Assembly: GCA_016758965.1 (NCBI GenBank)
Contig: JAEPRB010000052.1
Location: 62,001-126,000 of the forward strand
Length of the DNA: 64,000 nucleotides
Source of the DNA: Circinella minor
Lineage: Eukaryota; Mucoromycota; Mucoromycetes; Mucorales; Lichtheimiaceae
Direction: 5' to 3'
Part shown: one piece after another, positions 22,158-40,400 of the stretch
Position numbering within the stretch: the stretch's first letter is position 1
How the letters are laid out: each line of letters starts with the position of its first letter
Notes under the pieces: model-generated
Database searches by the model: none
What the model saw: the letters and a program-made list of their open reading frames with translations, nothing else
Told to the model about the DNA's origin: nothing
Made by a program: the position numbers and the translations under genes

Positions 22158-24090
22158 GAATTATGTTGAGGTGATAAGTAAACAAGTATTAGACGGTGTA
22201 CTATATCTACCACTGACTAGATTAATGTCTATATGTACACAGATCTACTCTACGTACTATACTTTGTCAAAGAGTTATTCTTCAACACCAAGTATAAAAT
22301 CAAAAACGAGCATAATTTCTAGCAAGTAATTTATAATCAAAACCAGAAAAACGGATAGTGAGAAAAAATCATAATAGAAAAAGAAAAAAAGAAAAAAAAA
22401 GCTTAAATGAGATTTGATACAACGTACTTTAATGAGTTTATGTCATTCCAATGCAACTACTTATTTTCACCCAGTTATATAATAGTTACTGTTATTGCTG
22501 ACGTATACAAAGAACAAGAAACAGTGATGGTAATAATTATGGGGACTATGAAGCATCAGAATTAATAAAATGATATCATTATTTTGTTACGTATATAAAT
22601 GCCTTTGATTTTAACAAGATAAACAAAGGGCATTTATATAAGAAAATATCCCGGCTTCGATTCCCGAGCTTGACCGGTAACATCGAACAAACTAAATCAG
22701 GGGAGGTAAATTTTTCTTCTTGGTGATTATTTAACAATGTTTTTATGCAAAAAAAATATTATGTCACAAGATTTAATCATATTACCTCTTCGTGTTATAT
22801 ATTGAATAATTATTTCATATAGTTCCTTTGCTGTATTATAAAAGTATTGTTGTTTGATATGTTTCTTTTTCCTTTTAAAACAAAACAAAAACAGCAATAA
22901 TTAGCGTTCCAAACGTGTTAAGCATTTAATAGTAAATATAACATGTCATTATAAAAACAAACCTTTTTAGTTGATATGATACATATGCTGATTTATTTCT
23001 TTTTCTCTTTGTAAAAAATACTACTAAATCTATATTATGTATGGAATTAAAGAAAAAAAAAGATATTGGGGGAAGGACGGTGAATATTTGAAAACACTAC
23101 CCACCATATATATATGGCTTAAATATCCTTTGTTACTGCGATATAGGTATAGAAAATTTGGATCGTTAGTTTTGTTGGGCAAAATTTTCTCTTTATTTGC
23201 TTAAAATAAAAATTATTATAAATATTTACCTTTTTTAATATTATAAAAAAATTACTTAAACATTATACAAATATTATCATATAAATTTCGATTTATTATC
23301 TTTAACAAACAATAACTAAGCTAAAGAACTTATATTTTTTACTTCTAAAAAAGAAGGAGAGAGAGGAGAGATAGAGTAGAAAAACGACATATGTTTCATG
23401 TTTCTTTTTCTTATCTCGATTCTATATAATTTATTATGTATTATAAGTGCATAACTATAAAACTAACATGTCCAGATAAGTAGTAATAGCAGAATGAAAT
23501 ATTGTATGCGAACTGCATAACAACTTGTCACCAACATGATGCGACATTATAGGAGAAGGGGGAAAGAACCAAAAAGGCGGGTCGGGATGTGGGTTAAAAA
23601 CAAAACATTAAATGAGATCTTTCGTTGTTGTTGGTATTGATTCCTTGACACTTTTTTTTTGTCTGTTTGCATTGATAATAATTATAATTTAGACAACAAT
23701 AGTAGTCATTTTTATATAAATACATATGTATTAGTTGAAATATCAGATGCAATAAGAATTCTACGTATTAAGTTATACCCGAAATTAACAAGGAAGGAGA
23801 AAAGAAGAAAAAGATCTTAAAAAGAAAGATTAAAAAAAAGGAAAACAAGAAATTATATGCATACATGTGTATATTATATATATACATGTATATATATATT
23901 ATATACAAATAGGCATGTTCTTATTCTTTTTTTTTTTGGGGGGGGGAAGAGAAAAGATGAACAAAAAAAAAACGTTAGGGGATTTGTTCCAATGAATTGG
24001 GGGAGGGGCCAACAAAAAAATAATACGATCTCGTGATGTGGTAAAATAATAAAGATAAAGAGAGAGAGTGTATATACACACCTAATGCAC
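22158..24090. other. gene-free interval with one strong hairpin
   Basis: AT-rich. TATATAAATGCCTTTG (from 22592) pairs with CAAAGGGCATTTATATA (to 22640). A run of G follows a run of T near 23930-23947. No ORF with coding character. Confidence 0.4.
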
Positions 24091-24093
24091 CTT

Positions 24094-24115
24094 TCTCTCT
24101 CTCTCTCTCTCTCTC
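24094..24115. repeat. (CT)n microsatellite in the 5' region of the DEUBAD-RAMA gene
   Basis: About eleven CT units lie within a longer pyrimidine-rich tract (24090-24210) just upstream of the start codon. Such tracts are common in fungal promoters and leaders. Confidence 0.7.
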
Positions 24116-24268
24116 ACCCTTATTTTTTTGCTCTCCCTTCTGTTTGCAGAACATATTTTTTCTTCTTCTTTCTTTTCTCCTTCTTTTTTTTTCCTTCTCT
24201 CTCTTTACATACAATTTAAATTAAGAAATATATAATACCGCGTTTTTATTCATTAATTTCATGAAATC

Positions 24269-24681
24269 ATGACAATCTACGATCCAACTTCAGAAAATGT
24301 GTTTATGCCGCCACATGTCAAGGCCGATAGTCCAGGAACTCAGACAGAAGAAGACATGGCATTAGAGACGAGTCAACTCATGATTCGTTCACCCGATCAA
24401 ACAACTTTTGTTCATTCTTCACAAGATCATACAATGCCTATTGAACAACCTTATAAAAAATTCAGGTATGACCCTTGGTCAGTTGAATACCTTTGTAGCG
24501 ATCCGACAAGTCCATTAGCCAATGTACCACTTGAGGTAATAAAAATAAATTATTGTCCTTTTTTTTTGGCAACCTTGCTATTATTATTTTAAAAGGGCGA
24601 GATTTGCAGGAGAAAAAAAGAGAAACTAGGATAAATAAATAAACAGAAAAAGAAAACAAGAGATGTTTTAAAGAAGTTACC

Positions 24682-24763
<82 letters not shown>

Positions 24764-26111
24764 CATGTTGCTATATGCATGGAGCATCTTCCTTCCAAGC
24801 AAAAGAGAGAAAAAAGTTTTCAAAGAGTTGTCGCCTCAAAATGCCTATCTTTTCTCTTTGTCCCTTTGTTTTTTAGTCCATTTTCGAATTTTCTGCCTTT
24901 CAATTATTATCTTCAAACGAACAAGATGAATTAGCAAGGTTATTACCTACTGTGGATACAAATGAGAATAAAACTATTACAGAAGCATTTTTTTCAAAAG
25001 ACCAAAACCCTATCTTTTGGAATGCAGTGGATGATTGGCAAACCATGTTAGCCAATGGTGATCTTAGCAACCATCATCATCACCATAACAATAACAACAA
25101 TAATAATAATAGTAACTATGTAACAGCAACAATGGATGATAATACTAGTAATACCATGGAACGAAGTTTACATCATCATCATCCACCACAGCGGCAGCAA
25201 CAACAACAAATTTCTCCATCAGAACATACATCTGTCAGCGATAGCTTTAAGGTTACTATCATTATTCTAACTATTACTATTCTAATCATAATTAATAAGA
25301 ACAAAATCCCAGAAATAAAGAATATCGGCATACTAACCTCACAAAACACACATGTATAATAGGATGAAGCTTTTGAGACATATTGGGGGGAACTGAACGA
25401 TAGAGATAAGATGCATAATGTTGCAGGGTATATATCATCTAGTTTAAACATCCAGAATGAAAAAAAGGGGACTCACAAAGTGATTCATTTCTTTTTTAAA
25501 AAAATATCGAATGAAAAACTAAAAAAAAACATATATCCAATTTTTTTTATCTGATCACTTTTTCTTTTAGGGATTCAAAAAATATTACACTTAAAGATAT
25601 GTGTCGGAAAGGACTGATACGAGAACGTGATGTAATCGTATATAAAAGAAATTTTAGTGCTTGTAAAGTAGTAGTATCCAAATCAATGACAGTAAGTTCT
25701 CTTTTTTTTAATGTTAGATGCAGGGGAAAAGGGGGGGGAAAAGGATCTTTTAAGGAAAAACCTTTTATTTTTTACTTTTTTGGGGGGGAATGGAAAAAAA
25801 AACTGACAGAGAGAGAGACAGGTGGTGCAAGAAAGCGATTTAAAATAAAAGTTATTTATTGATGGTCTATTTTATATTAGGTCGTTAAAGCCAATGGATC
25901 AACGGGTATATCAATTGAATTAGATAATGAAATATTTGAAGACTTTGAAACCCCCACAGCATTGGAAACTAAAATATTGGACCAACATGGTAAAGTAAGC
26001 AAGGATAAACGACCCAATGGTAATGCATTTAAAAGTATTCGATTATTACGAGGAGGAAAGGATCTAGGCCGCTTATTTGACATTCGTAAAGATGGTTTTG
26101 GCGAAAACTAA
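24269..26111 (+). CDS. ASX-like chromatin protein with DEUBAD and RAMA domains
   Basis: Five exons keep phase throughout: 24269-24535, 24877-25251, 25363-25427, 25571-25691 and 25881-26111, giving 352 aa. Residues about 68-154 match the Asx-homology/DEUBAD fold (FSAFQLLSSNEQDELARLLP, then a TEAFF...WNAVDDWQ segment ending GDL). An Asn/His/Gln-rich insert (155-214) precedes a continuation (EAFETYWGEL) like the KFFEDYYG part of animal ASXL proteins. Residues about 240-350 resemble a RAMA domain (LKDMCRKGLIRERDVIVYK, then a variable strand region, then GNAFKSIRLLRGGKDLGRL). DEUBAD domains activate UCH37/BAP1-class deubiquitinases; RAMA is linked to modified-base or chromatin reading. Inferred role: a nuclear cofactor of a BAP1-like H2A deubiquitinase. 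There is no PHD finger. Confidence 0.7.
24685..24762. repeat. compound (AC)n-(AT)n microsatellite in intron 1
   Basis: About 28 AC units followed by about 10 AT units, wholly inside intron 1 of the DEUBAD-RAMA gene. It is likely to be length-polymorphic. Confidence 0.95.
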
Positions 26112-27196
26112 ACTTTAAGGAAAGAGAAAGAGGGAGGGAAAATGAGAATATGGCCAAAAGAGCAAAAAAAAAAAGACGAATAAGGGCAAAAACGATGATT
26201 TACACAACCAAACACATCAACAAAAATATCCATCTTTTTTTTTTTTTTACACCATCAAAAAATGTGCGGTTGTTCTTGTACATCATCCTAACCTACCTAT
26301 ATATATTTCATGTATATATATATATATTTACACATCACACATACATATATAATTATTATATTATCATATACAATTTAAAATCTACTATTATATTCCAAAA
26401 ATACCATTTTTTCCCATTATATATATATATATATAATGTGTGTGTTATTTTGTGTATTATATTAATAATAGTAATAATTATATACTTTTTTTTTCGATTG
26501 TTTTTGTTTGTTTTTCCTTTTTATTTCTGCATAAACATGATTAACATTGTGCATATAATATTTATATTTATATTTAAATATTAAATGGTTTTATAATAAC
26601 GAACCTAAAAAAAAGCATTTTTTTAACTTCCCATAACAAATATTGTAAATGTCAATGTATGAAATATATATTATAACTGAGTACAAATAGTTTTCATTAT
26701 TCTGTTTTCAAGATCATGCGCATGGTAACTCCTATTACTATTTCTTACATATTTAAAAGTGATAATACGTAATACAATTTTTGCCCTCATGAGCAAACTG
26801 ATTTTATATATTATTTTTTTTCCTTTTCACCCCTTTTTTTCTTTTTTCACGCTTTCTTTCAATAATAGTAAAATGCATAGCGACGTACTTAGTTTACTTT
26901 TTCGTCATGACATCCGAAAAAATAATAGCAACGTTAAATAAATAAATAAATATAAAACCCCTACATGGTGAAAATCATCAAAGAAAAAAAAAAGAAGGAT
27001 CCACATTAACTTTTGGGGGTAGAGAATCAACTAAGAACAAATATATATATATATATATACTGCATAGTATAAGTAAAAGAGAAAAAAAGTTATATTTTGT
27101 AAGGAAGGTATTATAAGATTATTTGATTAAAAATATTAATCAAAAAAAAAACAGTTTATATAAACCTCCTCTTTTTATTTTATTTTATTACTTTCC
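26112..27196. terminator. shared 3' region between convergent DEUBAD-RAMA and PRP5 genes
   Basis: About 1.1 kb of AT-rich sequence lies between the stops of two convergent genes. It contains (AT)n runs near 26315, 26420 and 27045 and AATAAATAAATAAA near 26936. No gene was supported here; the ORF at 26150-26584 is AT-rich noise. Confidence 0.4.
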
Positions 27197-31555
<4,359 letters not shown>

Positions 31556-34438
31556 ATATATATATATTGTATGTATATGTATAAATTTTAAAAATAAGAA
31601 AGAAAAAGTATTCTTTTTTTTTTTTGTTTAATTGCGAATTAGAAATTAAAAATAAAAAGAAAAGTGTGCGAGAGAAGTGGAAAATAATAAAAAAAAAAGA
31701 CAACAGAAAAATATATGCGTCATGATAGCGGGAGATGAAAAATTGGTTTTAGTTTTTGCAGACAACTTTCACCAGTTACCAATTATATTCAGTTTGTATA
31801 ATTCGCACCAAAGTGCTGCGCAGAACTAAATGTCGCTTTTTTTTGTGTGGCCATCAACTGTTAGATCTAGATGAAGATTAGTGGGACTAATAAGAGAGAA
31901 ACAGTTTTAATATTAATAAAGAATAAGAAAAAAAACTTAAAGTACGGGAAAGTATAAGCGTTTACTCGCAACAGGAATAACTTAATTTCTGTCAAATAAT
32001 ATTCGGGAACCGCTGTAATCCATCACATACATCTATCGCGTTGAATGGATTGTGGTACAAAACTGTGTAGCATGAAAAAAACTCCTAACTATTAATAATA
32101 AATACAAGGGTCAGTGTTATACAAGCTTAAACATCGTAATGTACAACTCAACAAGAACAACTTACAGTACAACAATATCAATAGTTTAATGATACAACAG
32201 TAGCAATTGACAATGAAACAACTGATGTTAAGAAAATGAAAATAAAAAGAAGAACGTACGTATGCATTGATTACGTTTTTCACTCACAACATAATTGTAC
32301 GGTAAATTTTTATAATTTCAATATATGTTCACTTTGTTTCTCCTCAATTTACAAATTGCCTCTAAAAATTACTAATAAAAAAAACATTGATTAAAACATA
32401 GGGGGATCAGTATCAAGGATGTTCAGTATACAATCCTAAAGGAAAAAGAAGAAGAGATGGTATTTGTTATACTATTTGTACTAAAGCTGTTTATAATTGC
32501 TCGTGAGTAACTGATCACATTAAAACATTGTTGCATACTTATCTCTGCTATCAGAAACTAACTTCAAATTATCTATGACAATATACGTATTACTCCATTC
32601 GGATGACTTTTTCGTTAGTTTGAATATAAGAAAAGGTTATCAAATGTGTCTAATGTAAACAGGGTTATTGTTAATTTTTCAATAAACAATTATTAGGAGC
32701 AAGGTAAACGTGTTCTTCAAGACATATAAAGACTCAAATACGTACCATCAACTGTGAGTTCATTCATTTGAATCATGAGATGATAGTGGCAGGAACGTAA
32801 CTACTTTTATATTATATATACTTCTTGTTGATAAACAACCATCATCAAGTTCACTATATGTCAATAGATTCGATTTTACTATCAAGGTATTTTTTTTTTA
32901 AAAAAAAAGCTACGTATAAAGTTTATACGTAACAGCAACAATGTAATAATGAGAATTCCATTTGATACAATGATTAGTGTACATAAGAGCAAGAAAATTC
33001 ATTCCATGTATGAGTAACGATATCGATTTTTTTTGTTATGAATAATAATAACAATTAGATTTAAATTAATAAAACGAACGTTGTCTATTCCAACAACTAT
33101 AAACCAATTTAATTCATGGAAATACAACTTGAATCATTACCCTCAAAAACATTATACAGCAAGATAAGTATATAAATGAAAGTTTTGTTTAGGGAAAAAG
33201 CTATATAATGCACATTTACCTATTTATATAATAAGCTCTTTAGTTGTGGTTTATGTAGTATCAAAACTCTACAAAAGAAAAATGTGAAGATGGGTAGTCG
33301 ATATATTTATAATAAAATATTTAGTATTAAGAGAAATATGGAAATAGAAGATTGAGTATATTAATGTATCTTTAATGGAATGGTATATAAATCTATGAAT
33401 AAACCTATCGTTGTTGAATATTATTATGCAAAATAAAAAAAACAATCACAATAAGCCGCTATTTCTGGACGATAATGAATTGATAATCCAAGGCTGTCTA
33501 ATAGTATTATTATTATTGGTAACACAATAGAATTTAATGACAGAAAACCGCATGAACAAACGCGGAAGATCAATATAAGATATTGAATGCTTTGCTGCAT
33601 GTTAACCCCATGCACAATTAATTAATAAACGTAAGCAAAAAAAAAAAACATGATATGACAACCCTTTGTTTTTATGATTATCATACATCAATCATCAATT
33701 ACCATTACCTTCTTTTTTTTCTACGATGCATCTTCACAATACTCTACCTCTTCTTTCCTTAGCAGTACTTTTATTATAATATATTCACCAAAGTGATCGA
33801 TCGAGAAGAAGGAAAAAAAAAGGTGGTATATCTCCACCCCTTTCTTCCATGACGACGACAACAACAATAATAACGGGAAAAAAATTTGTAACTGATGAGG
33901 AGATTGAAGGGGCGGATTATATTGTGTACGCTGGTAAATGGTTGCACATGCTACCCCTGAAAGTATAGCACACTAGTTTTTATTTATCATGTCATTGTAG
34001 TGGTATATCAAGCATATTCATGTTAACAAACAAAAAAAAAAGTGTATTGAAAACACAATACTTTCTTAGAAAAAAGGAGTAACCATGTTTATCATGGTGT
34101 TGCTTTTTTTTCACTCTCGCACTGAAAGGGGATCAAAAGAAAATTCGGTCATAAGTTTGTTTCTTTTGCTACACAGCTTTTTTTTTTCATTTACAAAAAA
34201 AAAAGGTTTGCAGTCAAATGATTTATTGACCTTTCTTTCCTCTAAAATCCTCCTTTTCCTTTTTATTTATTTATATTTTGTACAAGTAATAATATAATTT
34301 GGTAGTAGTAGGAAAGAAGAGTACTATCTTAAACAATTATATTATTATTGTAGTCTTTTTTAAACGTTTTCTCAATCAATGTTGATTATTGCTATTTAAC
34401 ATTATTTTTATGACAGTATTCTATTTTTAAAAGGCGCT
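31556..34438. other. intergenic region between divergent PRP5 and RasGEF genes
   Basis: About 2.9 kb, mostly AT-rich and gene-free. The one coding-like piece is 33724-33969: MHLHNTLPLLSLAVLLL, an in-frame TAA, then a frame containing GKKFVTDEEIEGADYIVYAG. A GTAAAT donor after the codon for Ala (GCT G|GT) keeps phase with an acceptor just before the RasGEF start, so it may be an unproven 5' exon. Confidence 0.35.
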
Positions 34439-37400
34439 ATGATGATGACACTAACGACCACACCAACACCAACAACGATGAATGATGGATATTATGATAA
34501 TATTGCCAGCCGGGATTTAAATATACAATCACTTTTGTTTAAATTTAAATTGATAGACCCATCAAGTCAATGGAATAGTAACAATGGCGTAAGTGTTTTT
34601 GTTACTATTAAATCAGTATAGAAAAATAGCATTGTTTCTTTTTATTTGTTTTTTCTTATTTTTGCCGTTCGTTGTATATTTACAACAAGAACAAGGAAAA
34701 AGAAGACTATCTTCATAACGTTAATAAATAATATAAAATACATTTTGTAAATATTATTAGACGCGTGCAAAATTATGGAGTGCATTGGAAGATACTGTAT
34801 CGACCATTTTATTGGGAGTTCTTGCTGTATTGCAATATGCGCATGAACGTGAGCAACAAAACAAACCTTTTCACTCTACACCATGGACAGCTTCGCATAT
34901 GATATACATTACTCATGCATCAGCTTTACTTTCATCTATTGTTCGGACTCTAACTGATGCATTACGACAGCACGCACAAGAAATGAGTCAATCATTTACT
35001 AATCAGAATAACAAAACACGCATGCGTCCACTAAAAGCATCATTTCGCTTATTAGAAAGTAGCAGCAACAACAACAACAGTAATTACAATAACACTACAC
35101 CAATGTATTTTAGAGACAAGGTTGCAAATACATATACAATGGCACATAAAATTCATCAAGAAACAAGCTCTATTCTTGAAAAAGTACAACAAGTAGAAAA
35201 TATATTATCATTACAAGATCAACAAAATTCTAATAACTATGGAAATGATGATGATAACCATAGTAACAATTTTAACTTTGAATTACATCGTCAGGTATGC
35301 ACAAAAAAAATTGGAATATGGCTGTTTTTTTTTATTAAGAATATATTTATCATATCTCACTTTTTTTTAATATTAGACAATTCAAAGTTCCCTCGTAACT
35401 CATGCAAATCAACTTGTGGAAGCTTTATTAGAATTTTCTGCGTCACCATCAATTGTCATTGTCGAGAAAAAGTTTGCTCACTTTGAATACAGTCAACTAC
35501 AGAAAAGCAATTCTCTTTTCAGTATAAATAATCATAATAATAGCAACAAAAGAAATTCAATTGATCTTCTTCCTTCACAACTTTCATCATCATCATCATC
35601 ATCATTATCTTTAAAATCTGTTAGTACTACAACCACTACTTCTACTCCTAGTACTTTTGTTAAAAAAGGTATTAAAAATATATAAAAAAAAATCAACAAC
35701 AAAAGAAAAGAAAGCAAAAAAAAAAAAAAAAAAAAAAAACCTATTACCTAATGGCAATAAACAGGATCGATCATTTTTTTGTGTAATGTTACGCGATTAA
35801 TTGCTCATTGCTATTTTAGATAAAATAATCCATACTAAATATACGCCATCCTATATTTCGTATAGATTTACCAGTATTATCGTCACCACATATGGGGCTC
35901 GTCAATGCATTTGTGTCACATGGATACAACGACCAAGACTACGTAATAAACCACATGGGTCCGGATCGTCATTCACAAACCGATAAGTTGTAAGTTTTTT
36001 ATAAATAACAAGATGAATAGAAAAAAATGGAATCACTAACTATATTATTATCATTAATTTTTTTATATATAAACTTATGTCACTAATTGAAATACATAGC
36101 ATTAACGATGAAAACAATAATGATATCACTTCTACAGCAAGAGATATATCAACTCCATCAGGCAAGTATATGATATGATAACAATGTCAGTTTCCCTTGT
36201 TTTTTATTATTTCGAAAAGAAAATATGGGAAGAGATATATACATAGGGACAATAAAAAGAACGAAAAAAGCAAATCGGGTATCTCTGTGAGATGCGGTAA
36301 TGAGAATATATATGATGTACATCTTGGTGTTTACCTCCTTGACTGAGTGGTTACATCAATAATATTGATTATTCTTCCGTATCTAGAGAGTACATAATTA
36401 TATTATATATATTATCCCTCTTTTTCTTTTTTTCTTTCACTTTCTCTCTTCCTTTCTTCTCTCTGTTTCTCCGATGTCTTAAATGCTGCAGATATATAAT
36501 AATATAAAATATTAAGCTCCTGTAATATTATTATCATTATTATCAGAAGCAACCAAGAAAAAAAAAGAACCCATATTGATTTTTTTTTGTTTATTTCTTT
36601 TTTTTAATTCTTTTTGTTTGTTAAAAAAATTACTTATTTTATTAGTTAGTAAACGGTTCCTGCGCAACATAACTGGATTCAAAAGTCAACCATCAACAAT
36701 GACAAGTGTAGCATCTCGAACAGCCACTACTGTCAACCATCATCCGATTCCTACAGCGACAATTGGAGATAATTATTATTGTCCTCATCCTATTCAAAAA
36801 TCGAAAACGACCACAGTATTACTTGATAATATAACAAACGATTCTCAAATCAACAATAGTAATAGTAGTAATATCAATTGCAGCAACAAAAATGAATTTA
36901 TGAATAATACACCAAAATCATACAAAAATACCCATGGACTAAAAATGTTTTTTAGTAATTATCATCATGGTAGCCATAGTAATCGAAGTCGAACAGAGAA
37001 AAATATGGAAAAATCAAACATGATTCAACCTACTACTTCCGCGAACGCAACACCTTTACGAAAAGCAGCGGACAATAATAATATTCGACTCTTGTATAAT
37101 CAGCATGCAGCAGCACTATCAGAAGAAACAATAAAATATAGACGTCATGAGAAAACGACAAATGATGATATAAAGCCCGATGATAACAATTCTTATGGTC
37201 AAAGACAACAAATGGAGGTAAAAAAGTTATTTTTATTTTTCATTAATTAATTATTTATCACCATTCACAATTTATCTTTTGAAAGAATTTTTTTTATTAC
37301 GTTGCTCTGCATACGTTTATTACTTTCTTTATTCTTTCACCCCCCCTTTTTCTTCTTCTTCCTCCAAAATCTTTATCCTCTACTCACTCTATTTTTATAT

Positions 37401-40400
37401 TATTTTCTCATACCCCCTTTTTCTATCTCCCCTGAATTAGCTGGAATTAGATAATACAAAACCATCGACGACAGCTTCCTCCTATTACTCGAAAAATTGG
37501 GCTTCTCTCACTGGCATCAACAATAACAATGATAATAGTAGTCACCGTGATACTATAGATTCCGCTATCAGAGTAGATGAATTTCAGACAGTAACAAATC
37601 CGACACATCGTAAATCTGTACAAACTCTTGTTCCTCCGTTTTCAAGACAAACAGAGATACGTACTTTTGATCACCATCACCATGGTTTAGAAGAACATCA
37701 ACACTTTTCATCACTACCGCAAGAAGAAGAGCAAATAGAGGGAGAAGAACAAACCCATTCTTTAGTAGAAGGAGTTAATAAAAATTTACGTGCAATCCAT
37801 CGAAAACGACAAATTACCAGTAGTAATGATTTATTGTCTTTTGCCCAGTATCCATCTTCTACTGTTTCTATCAATCAGCAGCAGGATGTTGTAACCAAGC
37901 CGGATCAAAAAGACCAAGGAATGGCGGGATTATCGGATTCTAGTTACTTTTCAATTCGACCATCGTCTTCTCAACATTCAATTACTACATCACCTACTAT
38001 CTCAAAAGGAATATCCAATGATAATGATAGCATTAAAACTGGATCAACAGTATCATTAGCAGACAATATAGATTTTTCATTATCATTACGAGTAGTGGAT
38101 GGTACTACTACTAGTACCAATCTATCATCCAACAATTTCGATCAGTCAAAAAAACAACCACAACCACATTCACATCCACCACAAAGTACAACACCTAATG
38201 TACTCGTGTCGATTCACCGAGAGTATGATGAACCGAATTTGGTGTCCGAATTTACTAAAGAAAAAGGATATGAAGCGAAAAATTCAAACAAATCCAAATT
38301 TCTCACTGCACCTGTGATAGGTGGCACATTAAAACACCATCGTTCGGAGAGTGATTTGACACGGTTAAAAGACATGTGTGCTCCACCACCGGTCAGTAAT
38401 GCAACATCACAAAGAGTTGTCGTAGCAACAGTTGTGAAGCAACAACAACATACTAAAGATAATTTTATATTAAAGAAAACAAATAATACAAAAGGATCAT
38501 CACCTTATTTATTATCACCGAATCAAAATAGTAGTAGCGGGTCTCTATCTTCTGTCTTTAAAACGCTGGTCGTTCCACAACGAAGTAGTAGTATTCGTAG
38601 TAATAAATCGCATACAACTAAAAAACAATCCCCAGCACCATCATTGGATATTGATCAAACATCACAGTAAGTACAATAGTTTATTTTTTTTGTGTAACTT
38701 GATTTTTTTTGTTTCGTTTATATAAATTCTGACAATTTATTTACCACAATATTTTCTTTGTTCTATTATAATGCAACAATAGTAATAGCAACACTGGCAG
38801 TTCATGGAACTTTTTACGCACCATCAAAAAGAACCAATCATCCACCAATTTAAAGAAGACGATTCCAAATGATGAGGTTTGTTTGTTTTTTAACTTTTCT
38901 TTTTTTTTTCTTTTTCTCTTTTGTTCTCTCTCTGTCTCTCTCTCTCTTTTTTCTTTCTCTTGTTCTTTTTTTAATTAAGTGTATAATAATGAGTTATAAT
39001 TTATTATCATTTCGTCGACAGATATTAAGACAAGCTGGTCTTGATCCCAATAAAGCAACTACAACACAAAATGCAACTAGGAGTAATAATGGAAAATTGA
39101 ATCAACAGCAACATCAACATCAAAAAAGTGTTTTACATGTATCAGAAAATGGACAAGATGTAATGATATTAGAAATGCATGGTGGGAAATTACAAGTGGT
39201 AGCTGGTACTGCCGAAAAGTTATTTTTGAAATTAGCAGATGAAACTGCACAAGGTAAAAAAAAAAGACAAAATTAATATATTTACAAAAAAAAGGCAAGT
39301 AATTGAATGTATAATGCAAGGCTGATCAAAAGAATACAATTTTTTTTATATAGATTTGGATTATGTTGATACATATATAATGAATCATACTTCATTTACT
39401 CAATCCATCGAACTTTTGGAAAATTTAATAGCAAGATTTCATTTAGAAGCATTACCAGGAGAAGCAGATTATTTTAAAAAATGGCAACGTTGTATTCAAG
39501 TCAAGTAAGTTCAATTATTTCCGTAATATTTACTTTTCTTGTTTTTATTCTCTTCCTTTTTTTACTCTTTACCCCGTCCACCTCACATCCCGTTGACTTT
39601 AGTTAGTAAAAGTATACTTATATGGTGGAATTACCAAAATATTATTATTATTATTATTATCAGGGTACTCAATGTTATTTCTCGTTGGGTCAAGTTACAA
39701 TATCAAGATTTTAAAAAAACACCAGTTTTGCAAACTCGACTAGAGACTTTTATTAATGGTGATATTAAGCGAGCAGGTTTCACTACAGAAGCGAGTATGA
39801 TTAAAGACGCATTGGATTTACAGGTATTTTTATTTAACAGAAAATAATAATAATGTATTGAGTGTTTGCTATATATATAAATACTGATAACATTATTATC
39901 ATAATTATGACTATTAAAGATGGCACGACATGCTCGACAGAGACATTCACTTGTTGCGTTGACATCTCATTCGCTTGCATCATTTGGAAACAATAACAAT
40001 GGAACATTCAATAGTACCAGTAGTAGTAATAGTAACAGCAATGGAAGTATATTATCCCCATTATCTCCAACTTCACCACCTACACCATCATCACTTGGAT
40101 CACCTCAATTTCAACGACGACCGTCTGTACCTAGTACAGCACCTCATCTATTTTCACTTATATCTACACCACCTAGTTCACCTACGTTGACACATACGCC
40201 GATATCCTCTCTGTCATCTCCTCTATTTTCATTAGAAGCAAGAGATGTTGCAAGATATTTGACACTTGCTGATTTTTATACACTAAAATGTATAACAAGT
40301 TATGATTATCTTTGTGGTGGATGGAGAAGAAATAATAATGAAAGTACTACTAGAGATGATGGATATATTGGTATGATGATAAAACGTGCCAACTTGGTAA

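Noticed and set aside
22648..22680. tRNA gene suggested by TTCGATTCCCG
   Set aside because: The flanking bases do not pair as a T stem and no acceptor or anticodon arm can be drawn upstream; only a box-B-like word remains.
24589..24798. ORFs with Cys-Val or Val-Cys runs
   Set aside because: They are produced by the (AC)n microsatellite in an intron.
26150..26584. 144-aa ORF rich in Ile/Tyr/Phe downstream of the DEUBAD-RAMA gene
   Set aside because: The composition is that of AT-repeat noise, it lies in the 3' region, and it has no motifs.
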